A DNA stretch of 64,000 nucleotides, taken from positions 62,001-126,000 of the forward strand of contig JACKPT010000007.1 of NCBI GenBank assembly GCA_024233345.1, given 5' to 3'. The notes beneath the pieces were generated by a model that worked only from the letters and a program-made list of their open reading frames with translations, did no database searches and had not been told where the DNA came from. Origin of the DNA: Verrucomicrobiota bacterium (GTDB taxonomy: Bacteria > Verrucomicrobiota > Kiritimatiellia > CAIVKH01). A program made the position numbers and the translations under genes. Shown here one piece after another: positions 52,230 through 60,854 of this stretch; within the stretch, counting starts at the first letter, position 1, and every line of letters begins with the position of its first letter.

Positions 52230-54023
52230 CTATCGTTTGTCGATTGATTTCACACAGCGAAACCCGATAAGCGGACGCCCGTCCTCACCCATGCCGGTGC
52301 TCAGCTTCTTATTTTTCCCGATGTGTCCGCGGGCAAAGGTGGTCGCATCGTTGTCCGGACTCAGGTAATGTCCGCCGCGAAAGACCCGGCTTTCGCCCTG
52401 ATCCGGTCCGGTGGGGTTGAGAATCGGGGCATGGGTGTAGGTGTTTGCGCCGTACCAGTCCTGGACCCATTCGGCGGCATTTCCGGCGAGATGCCGCAGT
52501 CCGTAGGTGGTTTCCATTGGAGTATCCGGTGTCACCAGCATGCGCTCGGCCTGCGTAGGTGATTTGCGGTCCACCTCCCAGGTCACGGAGGGCAATTGCA
52601 TGGGGGACTGCCCTTCGGCGAGCTGGCGGTTCATCAGCTTCTCGATGTGGCTGCGGCCGGAGGGTAGGTTCACAAAAAGTTTGCCTGGGGAGGCTTCACC
52701 CCATGGATAGGTTCTGGCGTCATTGCCCCGTGCGGCTCGTTCCCACTCCGCTTCGGTGGGCAGGCGCTTGCCCGCCCAGTTGGCATAGGCATAGGCGTCA
52801 AACCAGTCCACCCCGACCACCGGCTGATCATCGCCACTGAATTCCTCCAGCGACCATCCCCTGGGGGTGTGGTCCTTCAGCGGGGGGGCATCGGGATGCT
52901 CCATCGAATAGTCACTGTTATCCCGGACGTACGTATAAAACTGGCGGTACTCGGCATTGGAAACCTCGTGCAGATCGATCAGAAATGGGTCGAGATGAAT
53001 GATCTGGGGGGGGAAGGTATCATCACCAATGGTTGCCGAGCGATCGCCACGCAGGAAATAACCACCGGGAATGAGTACCATCCCGCTACCTTCGTCGGGC
53101 CGATAACCCCGGGGCACTTCATTCCCGCCACCCGCAGCATAGTAGGCGTCCAGCACCTGAGACTGGATGCGGAGAATAAAGTTCATATCCATTTCCTGGT
53201 AGAGATCGAGGTCTTCCTTCCGCATTTTTTGGGCGTCGCTACCGGATCCGAGTACCCGGGTCAGGATGAATTTTTGAAACGCATCGACTTCGGAGATTGC
53301 GAGGGCGTGTTCCTGGTCCGCGAGCAGGTTTTGCAGAGTGGTGTTGAGCGTTTGGGGCAACTCCCGGGCGATCAACCGCTGGCCTTCTCGCAACCGGTTA
53401 TAAAAAGCCTTGGCCCGGGCATCGCCGGTATAGGGATCCCGTTCGATGCCCTTGTACTGGGCTTCGATGGCCCGCAGTCTTTCCTCGGCCAGGTCGTACC
53501 GTTTGAGAGCGGCCTGCACGGGAGGCAGCCAGGCGCCATCCACTTTTTCCATGCCCCGGTCGGCTTGTTTTTTCTCAGCGAGAATGGCCGCCTTCAATGC
53601 GGACACTTCGGGCCATTGTTCGCTGGCGGTGGCTTTTTCCAGGTATTCATCCACCACCGTGAGCATGGTGTCAAATTTGGTGTCTGCGGTGGCCTCGGGA
53701 AGCAAGTCCCGGTAGCGCAGCAGCACTGTGGCGAGGGCTCCGGCGACATCCTCGCCCTTGACCGAGGCCACCTGATCGCGCGGATAGGTCCGCTCCATGG
53801 TCATTGTGCCTTCCTTCAGCTTGATCGTATAGTCCCGGCTGGTTTCGGAAACCAGGAGCCCCTGGACGGTTTTGCCCTCCTTCAGGGTGAGCGTGATGGC
53901 GGTTTCGGGGGGGAGGAGAGCCCGCGCCTGCTCGGAGAGATCATCACGGGTCAGCGCGTGAGCCGTCGGTAGCAGCAGGGCCCAGACCAGCGCGCAAGTG
54001 GTGCAAGTAAGCAATGATTTCAT
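52230..54023 (-). CDS. Secreted SUMF1/FGE-sulfatase-domain protein
   Basis: 597 residues from the ATG at 54023 with AAGGA upstream; signal peptide. Residues 20-330 are mainly helical and unrecognised (an early GKTVQGLLVSETSRDYTIKL segment is beta-like, as in small barrel domains). Residues about 350-597 are an SUMF1-type domain: MVLIPGGYFLRGD, DLHEVSNAEYRQFYTYV, PVVGVDWFDAYAYANWAGKRLPTEAEWERAARG (kept here only as motif parts VVGVDWFDA and LPTEAEWE), LAGNAAEWVQDWYG, FRGGHY and GFRCV. The active-site Cys pair of true FGE is not evident, so a non-catalytic or C-type-lectin-like role is likely. Confidence 0.84.
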   Translation of the reverse strand: MKSLLTCTTCALVWALLLPTAHALTRDDLSEQARALLPPETAITLTLKEGKTVQGLLVSETSRDYTIKLKEGTMTMERTYPRDQVASVKGEDVAGALATVLLRYRDLLPEATADTKFDTMLTVVDEYLEKATASEQWPEVSALKAAILAEKKQADRGMEKVDGAWLPPVQAALKRYDLAEERLRAIEAQYKGIERDPYTGDARAKAFYNRLREGQRLIARELPQTLNTTLQNLLADQEHALAISEVDAFQKFILTRVLGSGSDAQKMRKEDLDLYQEMDMNFILRIQSQVLDAYYAAGGGNEVPRGYRPDEGSGMVLIPGGYFLRGDRSATIGDDTFPPQIIHLDPFLIDLHEVSNAEYRQFYTYVRDNSDYSMEHPDAPPLKDHTPRGWSLEEFSGDDQPVVGVDWFDAYAYANWAGKRLPTEAEWERAARGNDARTYPWGEASPGKLFVNLPSGRSHIEKLMNRQLAEGQSPMQLPSVTWEVDRKSPTQAERMLVTPDTPMETTYGLRHLAGNAAEWVQDWYGANTYTHAPILNPTGPDQGESRVFRGGHYLSPDNDATTFARGHIGKNKKLSTGMGEDGRPLIGFRCVKSIDKR

Positions 54024-54048
54024 GGTTGAGTTCCTTGTTGTGCGAGGG

Positions 54049-54600
54049 TCATTCACCCTCGGATGCATCCTGGGGCTTGCGCCAGTCGGTTGAGACTTTG
54101 GCGGATTCGGTTTTCTTGAGAAATTCCTGAACGAGTACATCCTGTTCTTTCAGTTTGGGGCGACGGTTATCCCAGTCAAAGACCTGACACCGCTGTGCCC
54201 ACCCATTGGGGGGTACGATAAACACTGCGGGACATTTATTGAAGCGAAAGGTCGAGAAAAGCGGCTGGTCCTTTTTTTTGATCGGAAGCTGAACCTGTAC
54301 TTTAATGTAGGTCTCGAGCAGTTTTTTGACATCTCCTTCCTGCAAGCCCCGCTTTTCAAACCAGGAGCATAGTCCCTTTTCGTCGGGAAGGTCATGGCGG
54401 TAGAAGTACAGAAAGAGTTCAACCCCGGTTTTCTCCTGGAGGGCAAGGGCGTCACGATAGCCATCGGCATCCTTGAACCATTTTCGCTCCGGCACCTCCG
54501 GGTGAGAGGTGCGCCCAAAGTCAGGTGCGGCCTGGGCGGGCCCGGATAGTCCACATGCCAAAAGCAGCATCCCCGTCAATCGTGCGTAAACTGGTTTCAT
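54049..54600 (-). CDS. Exported thioredoxin-fold-like protein
   Basis: 183 residues with a signal peptide (MLLLACGLSGPAQA). The sequence follows a thioredoxin-like pattern (GVELFLYFYRHDLPDEKGLC, a helix, then KCPAVFIVPPNG with the cis-Pro position). The active site has a single Cys in LCSWFEK instead of CxxC. It is 25 bases before the SUMF1 gene, suggesting joint expression. Function unknown. Confidence 0.68.
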   Translation of the reverse strand: MKPVYARLTGMLLLACGLSGPAQAAPDFGRTSHPEVPERKWFKDADGYRDALALQEKTGVELFLYFYRHDLPDEKGLCSWFEKRGLQEGDVKKLLETYIKVQVQLPIKKKDQPLFSTFRFNKCPAVFIVPPNGWAQRCQVFDWDNRRPKLKEQDVLVQEFLKKTESAKVSTDWRKPQDASEGE

Positions 54601-54642
54601 GTCGTTTCCTTTCTCGCCCTTGGGGGGTGAATCCTGGGAAGG

Positions 54643-56547
54643 CTATTCCGGTGGCAGCTCCCGAAGCCGAATGGCTTCGATCCGGATGTCCCCTCCGCCG
54701 TTGAAGTATACCCGCGGTTCCACGCGAAGGTAATCCTTGATTTCGAATTCAATCCGGAGGGGGTGGGCCGGGGTTTCAGCGGTGAGAACCCGGGTGCCAA
54801 GATCGATACGTCCGCCGTTACCGGACACATCAACAATCGCAATCTCAACACCGGGGGGAGCGGTCACATCGATATCGTACTCCATGACAAATCGCCCCGG
54901 ATACAGATAATCGTATCCGGCTGCGAGAAGCCAGCCGGGACGGTCTTCGGAGGTGGCCACCCGAATGGCCCGATTGGTATCGGTTGGGTGGGGCATGTTC
55001 TTCCCGGTTAACCGGTGTGCGGTGCTGAAATCCACCTCCAAATCGATACGGTCAGCCGGGTCCAGTGGCGTGAGGGTGAACCCGGAGCCGGACCGCTCAA
55101 TCAAGAAGGGAGATCGATCGGCAAACTCGTGCATGATGGCATGCGCGCAATGATCCAGCCAGCGTACGGTAAGCACCCGGCTATCCAGCCCCCTTGGATT
55201 ATACAGGAAGTCGTGGCTGTGCCAGAGTTCACTGGAAATGTCGTCGGGCAGAAACAGAAGGCTGTGATCCGGGGCAGCGTCATAGAGGTTCAGCAGGGCT
55301 CGCCGGGGCGCGGTGATCTCCCGGATATACAGGGCTTTCTCCCGCATAAAGGCCTGCCAGGGAATGAACCAAAGACCGGCCACCATGAGACCGGCGAGAC
55401 CTGCGGCGGGCAAGGGAATCCGTCGTTTCACCAGGGTCAGGATCCGGTCAAGCCCCCGCGCCGCCAGAAATAGAATCATCGGCATGGTTTCAAAGTAGTA
55501 AATGGGGCCGGTTTCATTCCACCCCGGGAACCAGAAGGCCACATAACCGATCGCGACTGCAGTCGGAACGGCAATGAGCAGTGGTGTCCAGCGCCTGCTC
55601 CAACCGACCAGGGTGAGGAAGCCAAGGACCACCAAGCCGCCATGAAACCCCCACAGCCACTGGTCCAGGAGCAGGAGGTTACTGCCGAGGTACGCCATGC
55701 CGCGAGCGGGCGTGTGTTCATAACCCAGGCTGGCCGGGTAGACGTTTTGGTGATGTCTCAACCCAAACCCCAGGTTATCTGAGGGATTATAGAGCAAGTA
55801 GGTCATGGTCAGGGGATGGCCGGTGGCCTGCTTGTTATAGACCAGTAGGGCGATGACCCCGAGTGCGGCGCATCCGGCGAACGCAAGGGTGCCCAGCAGT
55901 TCCTGGCGGGTTCGCTTCCTGGCCAGTGCAATCAGGGCATCGAGGCCAAACGGGATGGCGATCAGCAGGGCGGTATAGGTGCGGTTCAGAAAAACCCATC
56001 CCCAGGCCATGCCGGCGATGGCCGCCCACCCGGTACGGCCCTCCTGCTGCCAACGCAGATAACCGGTGAGCAGGATTGCCACGGCAAGAAATCCCGAGGT
56101 ATGGCTGAGCAGGGTTCCATACATGAAAAGGAAATAGGGAGAGGACAGGGTTACCCATGCGAGGACCCAGCCTCTCACCGAGAGCGCGGGCGCCATCCGG
56201 ACCAACAGGCCCACGCCAAGCGCACAAGCGAGGGCCGTGATGACGGATGGGCTGCCGATGAGAAGCCCCAGGAGGAGCCACAGGACGTGTCCGGGAGGAT
56301 ACCGGGAAAGCCAGCCCGCCTCCTCATCGAGGATCAGCATGCTATTGCGGGAAATAAAGGGAATCGTCAGATTGGGCGCCTCGCGCGCCACGGTGCCATC
56401 GAGAAATGCCTGGGCCTGAAACAGGTAGCTGGTCTCATCCGATGTGATGGGAGCCCGGTGAAAGACGGCATGGCTCATGACCATCGCGAGGAGAAAGGCT
56501 GCGGCCGCACAAAGCAAAACCAGAGACCATGGTGTTTTTTTCGTCAT
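54643..56547 (-). CDS. GT39-like integral membrane glycosyltransferase (copy 2)
   Basis: 634 residues from the ATG at 56547. About ten transmembrane helices; the first periplasmic loop has APITSDETSYLFQAQAFLDG with the Asp-Glu pair typical of lipid-linked-sugar GT-C enzymes. GWLSRYPPGH, FLNRTYTALLIAIPFGLDAL and a YYFETMPMILF segment occur in both copies. The periplasmic C-terminal 190 residues look like a beta domain (RFVMEYDIDVTAPPG). It is a tandem paralogue of the upstream gene. Probable dolichol/undecaprenyl-phosphate-sugar-dependent transferase; acceptor unknown. Confidence 0.82.
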   Translation of the reverse strand: MTKKTPWSLVLLCAAAAFLLAMVMSHAVFHRAPITSDETSYLFQAQAFLDGTVAREAPNLTIPFISRNSMLILDEEAGWLSRYPPGHVLWLLLGLLIGSPSVITALACALGVGLLVRMAPALSVRGWVLAWVTLSSPYFLFMYGTLLSHTSGFLAVAILLTGYLRWQQEGRTGWAAIAGMAWGWVFLNRTYTALLIAIPFGLDALIALARKRTRQELLGTLAFAGCAALGVIALLVYNKQATGHPLTMTYLLYNPSDNLGFGLRHHQNVYPASLGYEHTPARGMAYLGSNLLLLDQWLWGFHGGLVVLGFLTLVGWSRRWTPLLIAVPTAVAIGYVAFWFPGWNETGPIYYFETMPMILFLAARGLDRILTLVKRRIPLPAAGLAGLMVAGLWFIPWQAFMREKALYIREITAPRRALLNLYDAAPDHSLLFLPDDISSELWHSHDFLYNPRGLDSRVLTVRWLDHCAHAIMHEFADRSPFLIERSGSGFTLTPLDPADRIDLEVDFSTAHRLTGKNMPHPTDTNRAIRVATSEDRPGWLLAAGYDYLYPGRFVMEYDIDVTAPPGVEIAIVDVSGNGGRIDLGTRVLTAETPAHPLRIEFEIKDYLRVEPRVYFNGGGDIRIEAIRLRELPPE

Positions 56548-56623
56548 GAGACCTGAGAGTATATCCCAAGAAAAATCGCAGGGGTAGATGAAAATCCGAT
56601 GGCCAATGGTCAGCGAATGCAGG

Positions 56624-58522
56624 CTATGGTGTTTCCAGAATACGGACACCGGAGATGATAATCTCAGCCCCGCCCTGCGTGTGCACTCTGGGCTCGACCC
56701 GGGGAAAGCCTTCGACGGAAAAGGTCAGGCGGACCGGTTCCTGGGTGGTCAGGGTGCCGAGGGTTTGACTGGCGAGAATGGTGCGACCACTGTCGGTCGA
56801 GACATCGATGTCCACCGGTTGCCCTGGTTCGGTCGCCGAAATGGTCAGGTCAAATTCTGCGGTGAAGGTGCCGGGGTAGAGTCGGGCAGTTGCCGCTGCA
56901 AGAAGCCATCCGGCTGGCTGGCTTGGCATGGCTACCCGCAGGGTGCGGGCGGGGTCATTCGGGTTGGGACGGTTCTCGCCGGTTGTTCGATGGGCATTGC
57001 CAAGCGAGAATTCCACCCTGAGCGGCGACTCCCGATCGAGGGGTTTCAGTCGATAGCCGCCACCATCCGCGACCTCGATCAGGTAGGGTGTGCGATCCGC
57101 GTATCGGTGCATCATTGCATTGGCATTGTCGCCCATCCAGCGCACCACAAGTACCCGGCTGTCTTCGCCTCGCGGATTATAGAGGAAGTCATGGCTCACC
57201 CACAGACGGCTGGAGATGGCTTCTTGCAAAAAGAGCAGACTATGGTCAGGGGCGGACTCGTAGACATCGAGCAGCTCCCGCCGGGGGGCGGTGACTGCGT
57301 CCATGGCCTTGGCCTTGGTGGAAACAAATCCCGGGGTGAAACCAACCCAAGCCAGGGCAAGAGCGGCTGCGGCGGCCCACGCGAGGGGGCGCTGCTGGTT
57401 GATACCGCGAAGGATTCGCTCGATGCCCAGGGCGGCGGCGAACAGCATCATGGGAAGGGTTTCAAAATAATAAATGGGGCCTGTCTCGTCCCAGCCCGGA
57501 AACCAGAATGCGACATACCCGAGGGCAACCGAGGCCGGAATGGATAGCAGAAGCCAGGACCAGCGCCGGGACCAGCCGGCGATGCTCAGGGCGAGCCACG
57601 CGATCAGGCTTCCGGGGAACCCGAACAGCCACTGATCCAACAGCACGAGATTGTCCCGAAGAAATCCCAAACCCCGGGCCGGGGTGTGGAGATAGCCGGG
57701 TACTTTCGGAAAGGTATTGAGGTGGTGCCGCTGGCCGAAGCCGAGGTTGTCGGACGGGTTATAGTAGAGGTAGGTCATCCAGAACGGTTCGGCTGTGGCC
57801 TGCTTGTTGTAGACCAAAATCAGGAGGACCCCGATGGCGGCACATCCCGCGAAGCTCAGGGTGCCTATGAGTTCCTGGCGGGTTCGCTTTCTGGCCAGTG
57901 CCAGCAGGGCATCGATACCGAAGGGAATCGCGATCAACAGCGCGGTATAGGTGCGGTTGAGGAAAATCCAACTCCAACACAAGCCTGCGAGGGCCGCCCA
58001 ACCAGGGCGCGAGGTCGTCTGCCACCGCAGATAGCAGGCGAGCAGGCCCGCAGCGGCAAGAAATCCCGAGGTATGGCTGAGCATGGTGCCGTACATGAAC
58101 AGGAAATACGGGGAGGCGAGGGCCAGCACCAACACGATCCAACCGCGAATGGAAAGCGCGGGGGAGACGCGGACCAACCAGGCTACCCCAAGGGCTCCGG
58201 CCAGGGCGATGCACCAGGCCGGGTGGCCGAACAGCACGCCGAGAACGAGCCAGAGGGAGTGGGCAGGTGGATACCGGGACAGCCATCCCGCCCGAGGCTC
58301 CAGAATCAGCATGCTGTTGCGGGCCGTGAACGGTTCAATGATTTCAGGGGCGTCGCGGGCAATCGTTCCGTCAAGAAACGCGTGAGCCTGAAACAAATAA
58401 CTGGTTTCATCCGAGGTGATGGGTGCCCGATGAAAGACCGCGGTGCTCATCCATAACGAGAGACCCAACACCAGAAAGCCGCTGAATCCGACCAGCGACC
58501 AGGAACTTTTTGTACTCACCAT
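56624..58522 (-). CDS. GT39-like integral membrane glycosyltransferase (copy 1)
   Basis: 632 residues, same architecture as its neighbour: about ten helices, the DE-containing loop APITSDETSYLFQAHAFLDG, GWLSRYPPAH, FLNRTYTALLIAIPFGIDAL and a C-terminal beta domain that differs more (FTAEFDLTISATEPGQ). The two proteins share long identical runs, so a rather recent tandem duplication with divergence of the C-terminal domain is likely. Gap of 76 bases to the second copy. Confidence 0.82.
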   Translation of the reverse strand: MVSTKSSWSLVGFSGFLVLGLSLWMSTAVFHRAPITSDETSYLFQAHAFLDGTIARDAPEIIEPFTARNSMLILEPRAGWLSRYPPAHSLWLVLGVLFGHPAWCIALAGALGVAWLVRVSPALSIRGWIVLVLALASPYFLFMYGTMLSHTSGFLAAAGLLACYLRWQTTSRPGWAALAGLCWSWIFLNRTYTALLIAIPFGIDALLALARKRTRQELIGTLSFAGCAAIGVLLILVYNKQATAEPFWMTYLYYNPSDNLGFGQRHHLNTFPKVPGYLHTPARGLGFLRDNLVLLDQWLFGFPGSLIAWLALSIAGWSRRWSWLLLSIPASVALGYVAFWFPGWDETGPIYYFETLPMMLFAAALGIERILRGINQQRPLAWAAAAALALAWVGFTPGFVSTKAKAMDAVTAPRRELLDVYESAPDHSLLFLQEAISSRLWVSHDFLYNPRGEDSRVLVVRWMGDNANAMMHRYADRTPYLIEVADGGGYRLKPLDRESPLRVEFSLGNAHRTTGENRPNPNDPARTLRVAMPSQPAGWLLAAATARLYPGTFTAEFDLTISATEPGQPVDIDVSTDSGRTILASQTLGTLTTQEPVRLTFSVEGFPRVEPRVHTQGGAEIIISGVRILETP

Positions 58523-58580
58523 GGCACGGTCTATACCTGATCATGCCGCATTCGGGTAGTCGAATGTTCTGGCGAATTGT

Positions 58581-60047
58581 TCATGCCGGGTGCCGCGGCA
58601 GGATCAGGGTGAATTGGGTGGATTCCTCATCGGAACGGGTGAGGTTCAGTGTGCCGCCATGAGCCCGGGCAATTTCACGGGCCAGACTGAGGCCCAGCCC
58701 GAAACCGTCCACCCGCCGGCTCCGGGAGGAATCTCCCCGGTGGAAGCGGTCAAAGATGTGTGCCCGCTCGGCTGGGGGAATCGGGGGGCCGGTATTCACG
58801 ACCGAGATCAGGGCCCGGTCAGCGTGGGCGGTAAGGGCCAGGGTAATGGTGCCTTCCGGGTCGCCATAGTTGATCGCATTCGTCAAAAGGTTTTCGATGG
58901 CCTGAGCGATCAATGCCCGGTCCCCATGCACCACGATCTCCTCCGGGAGCGAGAGGGACACGATTCGGTTAGGGGCGATCAGGGAGGCATCCTCGGCGGC
59001 ATCCCGCAAAAGGTCGGCGAGATGAACCGGCTCCGGGGTGATCGGCAGGACACCCGCATCAGCTTGAGACAACAGGAGCAGCTTGTGCAAGATGACCTTG
59101 ATTCGCTGTACCTCTTCGAGCTGTTCGGCACAGGTGCGCTGTTCCTGGCTGCCATGTTCAGCCAGCTGCAGGGACCGTTCCATCTGTGCCTGTAGAATGG
59201 CCAGCGGGGTTTTCAGCTCATGGGCGGCATCGGCACTGAACCGGGTCGCCTGGCGGAAACCCGCCTCCAGACGTTCCAGCATCTGGTTGAATACTTGAAT
59301 CAAACGGGCAAATTCCATGTCGGATCCGCTTGTGGAAATGCGGGCATCGAGTCGCTGGGCCGTCATGGCCTCGGCGGTGCTGGCCATGCGATTGATCGGT
59401 CGCAATGCGGTTTGACCGATCACCCAACCCCCGACGGCTAGCAACAACAGGCAGAGCGGCGCGGCCAGCAGCATCCGGCTCCAGAATTGATCGATCTCCA
59501 CCTGCACAACGTCAAGATTCATGGCCAGGGTGAAGGTCACGATCTCATTGGCGATGGTCATCAGACGCCATCGGCTGGTCCGGTCACCGATGGTTTCATA
59601 TACCGGGCCTCGGACAAACATGTCGGGGGGAGGCCGTCGGTCCGGTGGCGGACCACCGTCCCCCCGGCGGATGGGCGGGGGGGCTTCCAACCAGGCTTCC
59701 GGCGCCTGGTCGAGCGGCAGGGGAAGGCGGTCGGTGGAAAGAGATTCGGGCCAGGCGGGTGACTGAAAAACGAGGTCCCCGTCTCGATCTGTCACCAGCA
59801 CGAGCAAAGCCGGTTCCCCCGAGGGGACAAGCTGGGCGCGCAGAGAACGGTCAAGTTGAGACCAATGGTCGCGGGGATGTTCCCGACGGATCTGCGCATC
59901 CGCGAGCGCCCGGAGTTCGCGGTCGATCCGGTTGATGCCGACCCGCTGGATCACCGAGGTCGCGTACAGCGTGAAACCGAACAGAACCATCCCGGACAGA
60001 CCGACGCTTAGCAGACCCAGTCGCAGGCGAAAGGAACGCAGCTTCAC
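58581..60047 (-). CDS. Sensor histidine kinase, CusS-like
   Basis: 488-residue inner-membrane kinase: first helix at about 10-33, a periplasmic sensor of about 150 residues, second helix (LLAAPLCLLLLAVGGWVIG, about 193-211), HAMP, then DHp with His276 in SADAAHELKTPLA. The catalytic domain has N box ENLLTNAINYG, VDGFGLGLSLA and GGTLNLT. The periplasmic part contains a Pro/Arg/Asp-rich stretch (PPPIRRGDGGPPPDRRPP). It overlaps the response-regulator stop by 4 bases. Confidence 0.9.
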   Translation of the reverse strand: MKLRSFRLRLGLLSVGLSGMVLFGFTLYATSVIQRVGINRIDRELRALADAQIRREHPRDHWSQLDRSLRAQLVPSGEPALLVLVTDRDGDLVFQSPAWPESLSTDRLPLPLDQAPEAWLEAPPPIRRGDGGPPPDRRPPPDMFVRGPVYETIGDRTSRWRLMTIANEIVTFTLAMNLDVVQVEIDQFWSRMLLAAPLCLLLLAVGGWVIGQTALRPINRMASTAEAMTAQRLDARISTSGSDMEFARLIQVFNQMLERLEAGFRQATRFSADAAHELKTPLAILQAQMERSLQLAEHGSQEQRTCAEQLEEVQRIKVILHKLLLLSQADAGVLPITPEPVHLADLLRDAAEDASLIAPNRIVSLSLPEEIVVHGDRALIAQAIENLLTNAINYGDPEGTITLALTAHADRALISVVNTGPPIPPAERAHIFDRFHRGDSSRSRRVDGFGLGLSLAREIARAHGGTLNLTRSDEESTQFTLILPRHPA

Positions 60048-60724
60048 CGGGAGTCCTGAGGTTGGAATCGGTATCCCACGCCACGCACGGTTTCAATCCG
60101 TGACTCACCGGGGCGGTCATCCACTTTGGCGCGCAATCGCCGGATGCAGACATCGACCAGGTTGGTTTCCGGATCAAATCCGTAACCCCAGACATGCTCG
60201 AGGATCTGGGCGCGGGTAAACACGCGGCCGGGTGATCGCATCAGATACTCGAGAAGGCTGAATTCCCGGGGGGACAAAAAGAGATCGCTCTCTCCGCGTC
60301 GAACTTCCCGGGTCATCAAGTTCACGGTCAGGTTTCCCGCCTGGAGCAGACTGATGTGGCAACCCGCGCTACGGCGGAGTACGGCATGAATGCGGGCGAG
60401 CAGTTCATTGATAAAAAATGGCTTGGCCAGATAATCATCCGCCCCCAGGTTGAGGCCCTCGACTCGTTCGTTGGCTTCGGAGCGGGCGGTGACGAGAATC
60501 ACCGGCACCGGGATTTTCCGTTCCCGCAGGTTTTTCAGGATGCTGATGCCATCCCGCCCCGGTAGCATGATATCGAGTACAATCAGGTCGAACGATTCAT
60601 GGAGGGCAAGGGCATAGGCTTCATCGCCATGGTGGGAAACAGTGACCGCAAACCCATGATCTTCCAGACCCTTCCGCATGAACCCGGCCAGCTTTTTTTC
60701 ATCCTCAACCACCAGGACTTTCAT
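60044..60724 (-). CDS. OmpR-family response regulator, CusR-like
   Basis: 226 residues: receiver domain with phospho-acceptor Asp51 (DLIVLDIMLPGRDG), acidic pocket VEDE, Thr in LVTARS and Lys in LAKPF; then a winged-helix DNA-binding domain (LFLSPREFSLLEYLMRSPG, a VWGYGFDPETNLVDVCIRRL recognition helix). Length and sequence resemble CusR/CopR/IrlR heavy-metal regulators. A palindrome close to the CusR box lies 46 bases upstream, supporting autoregulation. The ATG has no ribosome-binding site. Confidence 0.93.
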   Translation of the reverse strand: MKVLVVEDEKKLAGFMRKGLEDHGFAVTVSHHGDEAYALALHESFDLIVLDIMLPGRDGISILKNLRERKIPVPVILVTARSEANERVEGLNLGADDYLAKPFFINELLARIHAVLRRSAGCHISLLQAGNLTVNLMTREVRRGESDLFLSPREFSLLEYLMRSPGRVFTRAQILEHVWGYGFDPETNLVDVCIRRLRAKVDDRPGESRIETVRGVGYRFQPQDSR

Positions 60725-60732
60725 GCCGGCAG

Positions 60733-60760
60733 GTTATCATGGAAGACATCAACGTGCCAA
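60733..60760 (-). promoter_or_regulatory. Candidate promoter of the two-component operon
   Basis: Minus strand TTGGCA (60760-60755), 16-base spacer, GATAAC (60738-60733). Transcription would start only 1-3 bases before the ATG at 60724. Confidence 0.4.
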
Positions 60761-60769
60761 GGCGGCGCG

Positions 60770-60787
60770 GATGACAGTTCTGTCATC
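60770..60787. promoter_or_regulatory. CusR/CopR-type operator
   Basis: Perfect inverted repeat GATGACAG-TT-CTGTCATC. It matches the core ATGACA...TGTCAT of the E. coli CusR box with the same spacing. It is located between the divergent regulator and secreted-protein genes, 9 bases upstream of the regulator's candidate -35 element. Confidence 0.65.
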
Positions 60788-60854
60788 TTACAGCAAGCCG
60801 GATGTCATATGGCAATCGTATGGTGCTCATGACAACAGAAAGAAGGATGTCCTC

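Noticed and set aside
52230..54023. Functional formylglycine-generating enzyme
   Set aside because: No sulfatase is nearby and the copper-binding Cys pair is not evident; an FGE-fold domain is common in non-catalytic surface proteins.
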